Shown here: piece after piece, positions 60,349-64,000 of the stretch | Position numbering within the stretch: the stretch's first letter is position 1 | Layout of the letters: every line of letters starts with the position of its first letter | Assembly (NCBI RefSeq): GCF_001984125.1 | Contig: NZ_MTQL01000007.1 | Location: 1,116,001-1,180,000, forward strand | From: Leifsonia sp. ALI-44-B | Lineage (GTDB): Bacteria > Actinomycetota > Actinomycetes > Actinomycetales > Microbacteriaceae | Length of the DNA: 64,000 nucleotides | Direction: 5' to 3' | Program-made: the position numbers and the translations under genes | The notes under the pieces: generated by a model | Seen by the model: only the letters and a program-made list of their open reading frames with translations | Databases searched by the model: none | What the model was told of the DNA's origin: nothing

Positions 60349-61047
60349 GTGCCGTATCTTTCTGCTCGACCTTCCGAGGCCTCTGCCCTGACGACTTCCA
60401 CCCCGACGTCCTCGGCCGGAGGCCGCCCCCGCGACGCAGTCCGCGAGGGTCAAATCCTCGCGACCGTGCTCGAGATGCTCGCCGACACGGGCTACGACAG
60501 CATCACGTTCGAGGAGGTCGCGCGCCGCGCCAAGGCATCCAAGGCCACGCTTTACCGCCGCTGGCCCACCAAACGCGACATGGTCGTCGCCGCAGTCAAG
60601 GCCGGGCCATCGTCGGGCCACACGCAGGACGCCATCGACACGGGCTCGCTGCGCGGCGACCTGCTCGCCCTGTGCCACCGCCTCAACAACACGCTGCGCG
60701 CCAGCGACGGTTCGATGAGCCTCATGCTGCTGCAAGCCGGTCTCGAAGATGCCGAACTCTGCGAATACCTCGAGGCCGCCACGGGCCCGACCGGCGCGCG
60801 GCTGCCCGCCCCCGTGCTCGAGGCAGCAATCGCTCGCGGCGAGCTCCCGGCCGGCGCGAAACCCTTCCCCTACGAAGAGGTGACGGGCTCGGTCCTCCTC
60901 CTCCGCCGCCTGAACGGCCTCACGGTCGACCACGCCTACCTCGAAACGCTGATCGACAGCATCCTCATCCCCGCCCTCGCTGCCAGCGCCGCGTCCCTCT
61001 CCGAACCGCCGCGCGGCATCTTCTCCGGCGCGCCCGCCTCCGACTGA
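60349..61047 (+). CDS. TetR-family regulator
   Basis: A 232-residue TetR-type regulator. After a disordered start, the HTH lies at about 35-75 (ILATVLEMLADTGYDSITFEEVARRAKASKATLYRRW, in parts), followed by a ligand-binding domain of the TetR_C_11/16 kind. It probably controls the alpha/beta hydrolase gene that follows by 16 bases, as well as itself. GTG at 60349 is the only good start before the HTH, but it sits directly on the operator, which would fit a leaderless or very short leader message. Confidence 0.88.
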   Translation: MPYLSARPSEASALTTSTPTSSAGGRPRDAVREGQILATVLEMLADTGYDSITFEEVARRAKASKATLYRRWPTKRDMVVAAVKAGPSSGHTQDAIDTGSLRGDLLALCHRLNNTLRASDGSMSLMLLQAGLEDAELCEYLEAATGPTGARLPAPVLEAAIARGELPAGAKPFPYEEVTGSVLLLRRLNGLTVDHAYLETLIDSILIPALAASAASLSEPPRGIFSGAPASD

Positions 61048-61063
61048 CCCCCCGAAAGGCATC

Positions 61064-61963
61064 ATGAACGACATCTCCAGCCCGGCCCCGCTCGCCATCG
61101 ACGGCTTCCGCACCGAGCGCATAGCCGCCGCGCCGGGCGTCACCCTCAACGTCGCGGTCGGCGGCTCGGGCGACCCCATCGTCCTCCTCCACGGCTTTCC
61201 GCAGACCCACCTCATGTGGCGGGATGTCGCGCGCGACCTCGCGGCGACCAACACCGTCATCGTCCCCGACCTCCGCGGCTACGGCGCGAGCGACAAGCCC
61301 GAAGAAACCTCGCCCGACGTCTACTCGAAGCGCACCATGGGCGCCGATATCGTCGCCATCGCGCGCGAACTGGGCCACGAGAAGTTCTCGCTCATCGGCC
61401 ACGACCGGGGCGCCCTCGTCGCGGTGCGCGCGGGCCTCGATCGCCCCAAAGTCGTCACCCACCTCGGCATTCTCGACGTGCTCCCCACCCTCGACATGTG
61501 GGATGTCTTGCACGGCGTCGACGCGAAAGTGGCGTGGCACCTCTACCTGATGGCCCAGCCGGCCGGCCTGCCCGAGCGCATGATCGCGGCCACCGGCGAA
61601 GAGTTCTTCGCATCATTCCTCGACGCCTGGGACACCGACGGTGCGACGTTCCCGCCGCACATCCGCCAGCACTATGTGGACGCGTCGGTGGCAGCCATCC
61701 CGTCGATCGTCGCCGACTACCGCGCCTCGGCCGGCATCGATCTGGATCTCGACCGCGCCGACCGAGCCGCGGGCGCGCAACTCGCCATGCCCGTCGGCAT
61801 CCTGTCGCAGGACTGGGGCTCGCAGCTGGGGTTCGACGCGTCGTCGCTCTGGGCGGCCTGGGCCCCCGACCTCACCTACGAGCCCAGCCAGGCTGGCCAC
61901 TACATGGCCGAGCGCGCCCCCGCCGACGTCGCCGCCTTCATCCGCGGCCTCGTCGCCCGCTAG
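61064..61963 (+). CDS. Alpha/beta hydrolase, haloacetate dehalogenase/epoxide hydrolase type
   Basis: A 299-residue alpha/beta hydrolase. Oxyanion motif LLHGFPQTHLMW, nucleophile elbow IGHDRGALVA with an Asp (about 113) as in haloalkane dehalogenases and epoxide hydrolases, and a His in PSQAGHYMAE near the C-terminus. The Asp nucleophile and Arg next to it (HDR) are typical of fluoroacetate or haloacetate dehalogenases. The true substrate is unknown. Ribosome site GAAAGG. It is co-transcribed with the TetR regulator. Confidence 0.88.
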   Translation: MNDISSPAPLAIDGFRTERIAAAPGVTLNVAVGGSGDPIVLLHGFPQTHLMWRDVARDLAATNTVIVPDLRGYGASDKPEETSPDVYSKRTMGADIVAIARELGHEKFSLIGHDRGALVAVRAGLDRPKVVTHLGILDVLPTLDMWDVLHGVDAKVAWHLYLMAQPAGLPERMIAATGEEFFASFLDAWDTDGATFPPHIRQHYVDASVAAIPSIVADYRASAGIDLDLDRADRAAGAQLAMPVGILSQDWGSQLGFDASSLWAAWAPDLTYEPSQAGHYMAERAPADVAAFIRGLVAR

Positions 61964-61982
61964 CCCACGGCCGGAACGAGCT

Positions 61983-62567
61983 TCACCGAATGTGGCGCAA
62001 CGTCACACCGAGGCGCCGCGCAGGCTGAGCGAGTCGTTCGGCGAACGAGTGCGAGAGCGAGACACCCGCAAGTGCGCCGATGTGCTCCACGACCTGAGGC
62101 ACGCTCATCCCATCGGTCGCGAGACGCTCGCCGAACGGGTCGGCTCTCAGGGCTGCATCGGCGTCCTCGAAGCGCTGCGCGGCCCAGCTGCTTCGACCGT
62201 CGAGACGGCTCCGCAAACGCCGCAGCACTGTCGTCTGGTTCGCGAGCAGCGTCACATGCAGCGTCTTGATGTCCGCCCCGTGCAAGGCGTCGAAGATGAC
62301 TCGGCGCCTCACGGGATCGGTCAGCGTCATCGGTACGATCAGCGTGCCGGGATGCTTGCGCGAAATGTCGACCAAGATCTCGGCCGCGGTAGGCGCCCAC
62401 CATGGCGTCTCCTGAAAATCATCCCGAATGGCGGGCGGGTACATCCGCTGGATGCCGAAGCCCAACAGCTCGGGGTCGACCACCGCGCTCCCCGGAAGCT
62501 TGCGATGCAGCCCGAATGCGGCCTGCGTCTTCCCCACCCCGAAAGTCCCATTGATCCAGATCAACAC
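61983..62567 (-). CDS. TmrB-like P-loop ATPase
   Basis: A 194-residue P-loop protein. Walker A GTFGVGKTQ is followed by FGLHRKLPGSAVVDPELLGFGIQRMYPP and DDFQETPWW, which match the tunicamycin-resistance protein TmrB and its relatives. The later part carries VTLLANQTTVLRRLRSRLDGR, as in nucleoside or adenylate kinase-like lids. Whether this member gives drug resistance is unknown. Start: GTG at 62567 or TTG one codon later. Confidence 0.82.
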   Translation of the reverse strand: MLIWINGTFGVGKTQAAFGLHRKLPGSAVVDPELLGFGIQRMYPPAIRDDFQETPWWAPTAAEILVDISRKHPGTLIVPMTLTDPVRRRVIFDALHGADIKTLHVTLLANQTTVLRRLRSRLDGRSSWAAQRFEDADAALRADPFGERLATDGMSVPQVVEHIGALAGVSLSHSFAERLAQPARRLGVTLRHIR

Positions 62568-62669
62568 ACCCTGAGCCTAGAGCGCTGCGTTGGTGCGTGC
62601 TCGTAACCAATGGGCAACGAAAAGGCGCTCGGTATACCGCTCCAGGGCGCGGCGTGACACGGTCGAGTC

Positions 62670-63131
62670 ATGAGTTCGCCACGGCGCCACGCACGCCCGG
62701 TCGTGACATCTGCGGCACTCGCCCTCCTTGGGCTCACGCTCACACTCGCGGGATGCGCCGGGTGGGGCGGCGGCGCCGCGTGCACCGCCATCGGCTACAC
62801 CCAGTCGCTGACCGTCGTCACGGTGGGGCAGGTAGCGGAGGCGGCATCCATCGAGTTCTGCGACGCGGAGGGCCGCTGTTCGCTCACCGCCGAGCAGCGC
62901 GCCGATGACGACACCGTCGGCTCGGTCTACGACATCGTGCCCGTGAACGGCTCGACGTGGCAGGTCACGCTGTTCGCGGGCCAGGTGCCCGAAGCTACCG
63001 TGACTGCCCACCGCGAGGATGGCTCGACCGCCGGGGCAATCACGACGCCTCTCGCGTGGACGTGGCTTTCGGACGACCAGGTTTGCGGCGGCCCCACGGC
63101 TGCCTTCCCGGTCTTCCTACCCGTCGGCTAA
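62670..63131 (+). CDS. Hypothetical lipoprotein
   Basis: A 153-residue predicted lipoprotein: lipobox LTLAGC near residue 29, then a beta-rich domain with four more Cys (ACTAIG, FCDAEGRCS, VCGG) that could form disulfides. No family is recognised. It converges with the ABM gene, with only eight bases between stops. Confidence 0.72.
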   Translation: MSSPRRHARPVVTSAALALLGLTLTLAGCAGWGGGAACTAIGYTQSLTVVTVGQVAEAASIEFCDAEGRCSLTAEQRADDDTVGSVYDIVPVNGSTWQVTLFAGQVPEATVTAHREDGSTAGAITTPLAWTWLSDDQVCGGPTAAFPVFLPVG

Positions 63132-63139
63132 GCGCGCAG

Positions 63140-63451
63140 TTAGTCGGCCAACGTGAGCGGCAACTGCTCCGAGAACACGCGCGTGGTGGGCGGTGCCGCG
63201 AGCAGTTCGCGGATGCGTCCGCCCCCGCCCTCGGGAGTGGCGCGCCATTCGACGTACCGCGTGTGGTCGATGGTGCTCGCCCACTTCTCGACGACGATCA
63301 TGTTGGCGGGGTCATCGTCCGATACCAGCACCTCGAGGCCCTCGTTACCGGGCCAGGCGCGGGTCGCCGCCAGTGTCTCGCTGAGGATCTCGGACGCGTC
63401 GGCGAGCTTCGCCGGGTCGAGCTGGATCTCGAAATGCACGATCGTAGTCAT
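63140..63451 (-). CDS. ABM-domain (antibiotic biosynthesis monooxygenase) protein
   Basis: A 103-residue protein of the ABM/YgiN fold. It begins TTIVHFEIQLDPAKLADASEILSETLAATRAWPG, in parts, with GLEVLVSDDDPANMIVVEKWAS in the middle. Small ABM proteins act as quinol monooxygenases or heme-degrading enzymes, usually as dimers. The substrate is not known. The ATG at 63451 is preferred; a TTG two codons upstream exists. Confidence 0.85.
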   Translation of the reverse strand: MTTIVHFEIQLDPAKLADASEILSETLAATRAWPGNEGLEVLVSDDDPANMIVVEKWASTIDHTRYVEWRATPEGGGGRIRELLAAPPTTRVFSEQLPLTLAD

Positions 63452-63466
63452 GCCCAACCCAACGTG

Positions 63467-63712
63467 TCAGGGCTGTCCGTATTCCATGGGCGAGCCCTGC
63501 ACCCACCAGCCGAACAGTGGCATCCAGAAGGGTGCGGAGAAGATCGCGATCCAGGCGGCGGCCGAAATCGTGACGCTCACCGCGGCGGTGGCGACGACGA
63601 GCAGGACCACGGCAGATGTCCCGGCGCGCACGGCTTCGGTCGACGTGTTGTCGTCGACGTCCTCCTCGTTCTCGGCCAGCAGCAGCCCGAGGGCGTCTTC
63701 GTCGGTAGTCAT
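63467..63712 (-). CDS. Small single-pass or two-helix membrane protein
   Basis: An 81-residue protein with an acidic start (MTTDEDALGLLLAENEEDVDD) and a hydrophobic stretch that can span the membrane once or twice (TSAVVLLVVATAAVSVTISAAAWIAIF, in parts). No family is recognised. It lies 15 bases upstream of the ABM gene on the same strand, so they may be co-transcribed. Confidence 0.6.
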   Translation of the reverse strand: MTTDEDALGLLLAENEEDVDDNTSTEAVRAGTSAVVLLVVATAAVSVTISAAAWIAIFSAPFWMPLFGWWVQGSPMEYGQP

Positions 63713-63828
63713 GTTTCCCACCCTCGTCGATCCTGAGCCTCGACTCTAACAAGGCCCGCCGCAAACCTGTCCGACCTTTGAGTCACTCGCGGGCTGTGTC
63801 CCGAGCTTGGGGGTGCGGGTGCGGAGGG

Positions 63829-64000
63829 TCAAGAACTCGTGCGCGATGTGGACGGCGGCTCGTCGAGCGCATCCAGTTCTGCGAGGGCCTGGTGTGCCCG
63901 CTCCAACCGGTCGGCGGGGGTGTCGTCCCACCAATACGGCCCGCGCTCGCCGAGGCCGTGTTTGGCGAGCCCGACACGCCTGCGTGCCGCCGCAACCGCG
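63829..64000 (-). CDS. C-terminus of an unrecognised protein (partial)
   Basis: The last 57 codons of a minus-strand gene that continues past the right edge. The frame reads RRRVGLAKHGLGERGPYWWDD, then ADRLERAHQALAELDALDEPP, and stops at 63829. The LGERGPYWWDD phrase recalls small uncharacterised actinobacterial proteins. Codon use favours this frame over the others here. No function can be given. Confidence 0.55.
   Translation of the reverse strand, partial: AVAAARRRVGLAKHGLGERGPYWWDDTPADRLERAHQALAELDALDEPPSTSRTSS

Noticed and set aside
1..64000. tRNA, rRNA, CRISPR, phage or insertion sequence
   Set aside because: No cloverleaf with a TTCGA arm, no regularly spaced repeats and no transposase or integrase was found outside coding coincidences.

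Overview
The window is high-GC DNA, densely packed with genes. Codon use, the frequent GGATG/CATCC contexts, the DosRS-like and ScbR-like regulators, and LPxTG/LAxTG-type surface proteins ending in short Arg-rich tails point to an actinobacterium, most likely Microbacteriaceae. No rRNA, tRNA, CRISPR array, phage or insertion sequence was seen.

Layout. 1-6.9 kb: the end of an LPGTG surface protein, a 1401-residue secreted purple-acid-phosphatase-like protein with three beta-propellers, a serine hydrolase, a LysM lipoprotein and small proteins. 7-11 kb: purD, an SCP2-like gene divergent from it, and two overlapping glycosyltransferase genes. 11.2-26.9 kb, all on the minus strand: a large Pst-like phosphate transport operon. 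It holds three substrate-binding-type proteins, a LANTG-anchored Ig-like protein, pstC, pstA, a sortase-like protein lacking the expected catalytic residues, pstB, a lytic transglycosylase, a PASTA pseudokinase and an unknown protein. Upstream lies a four-unit 11-bp direct repeat that reads as an actinobacterial PHO box. 27.2-32.4 kb: an NAD-dependent epimerase, a ScbR-like TetR regulator, an AvrD-family protein, a HAD-IB phosphatase and a GT4 glycosyltransferase. These look like parts of a butyrolactone or syringolide-type signal locus. 32.5-39.2 kb: manganese catalase, an anchored 5'-nucleotidase, an EF-G-binding (FBP) protein, and a LysR regulator divergent from a PLP enzyme with an LTTR box between them. 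39.2-40.3 kb: a lower-GC islet with two exported proteins. 40.3-44.5 kb: a DosRS-like two-component system with a tandem universal stress protein and a small membrane protein; two near-identical GGGACCT-type boxes flank it.

44.6-54.4 kb is a plant-polysaccharide locus: two GH43 enzymes, a sugar ABC importer (binding protein and two permeases, no ATPase), a LacI regulator and a GH2 enzyme. Related palindromes overlap the importer promoter and precede the GH2 gene. 54.5-60.3 kb holds a catalase-like protein, a VOC protein, a Tat-exported GH106-like glycosidase and a LAQSG surface protein. 60.3-64 kb holds a TetR regulator with an alpha/beta hydrolase, a TmrB-like ATPase, a lipoprotein, an ABM monooxygenase, a small membrane protein and a partial gene.

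Two themes run through the window: scavenging of phosphate at the cell surface (Pst operon, phosphatase, 5'-nucleotidase) and breakdown of plant cell-wall glycans. The strongest candidates for undescribed biology are the Pst operon with its pseudo-sortase and PASTA pseudokinase, and the AvrD/ScbR-like cassette. All family assignments come from reading the sequences; no database search was run.
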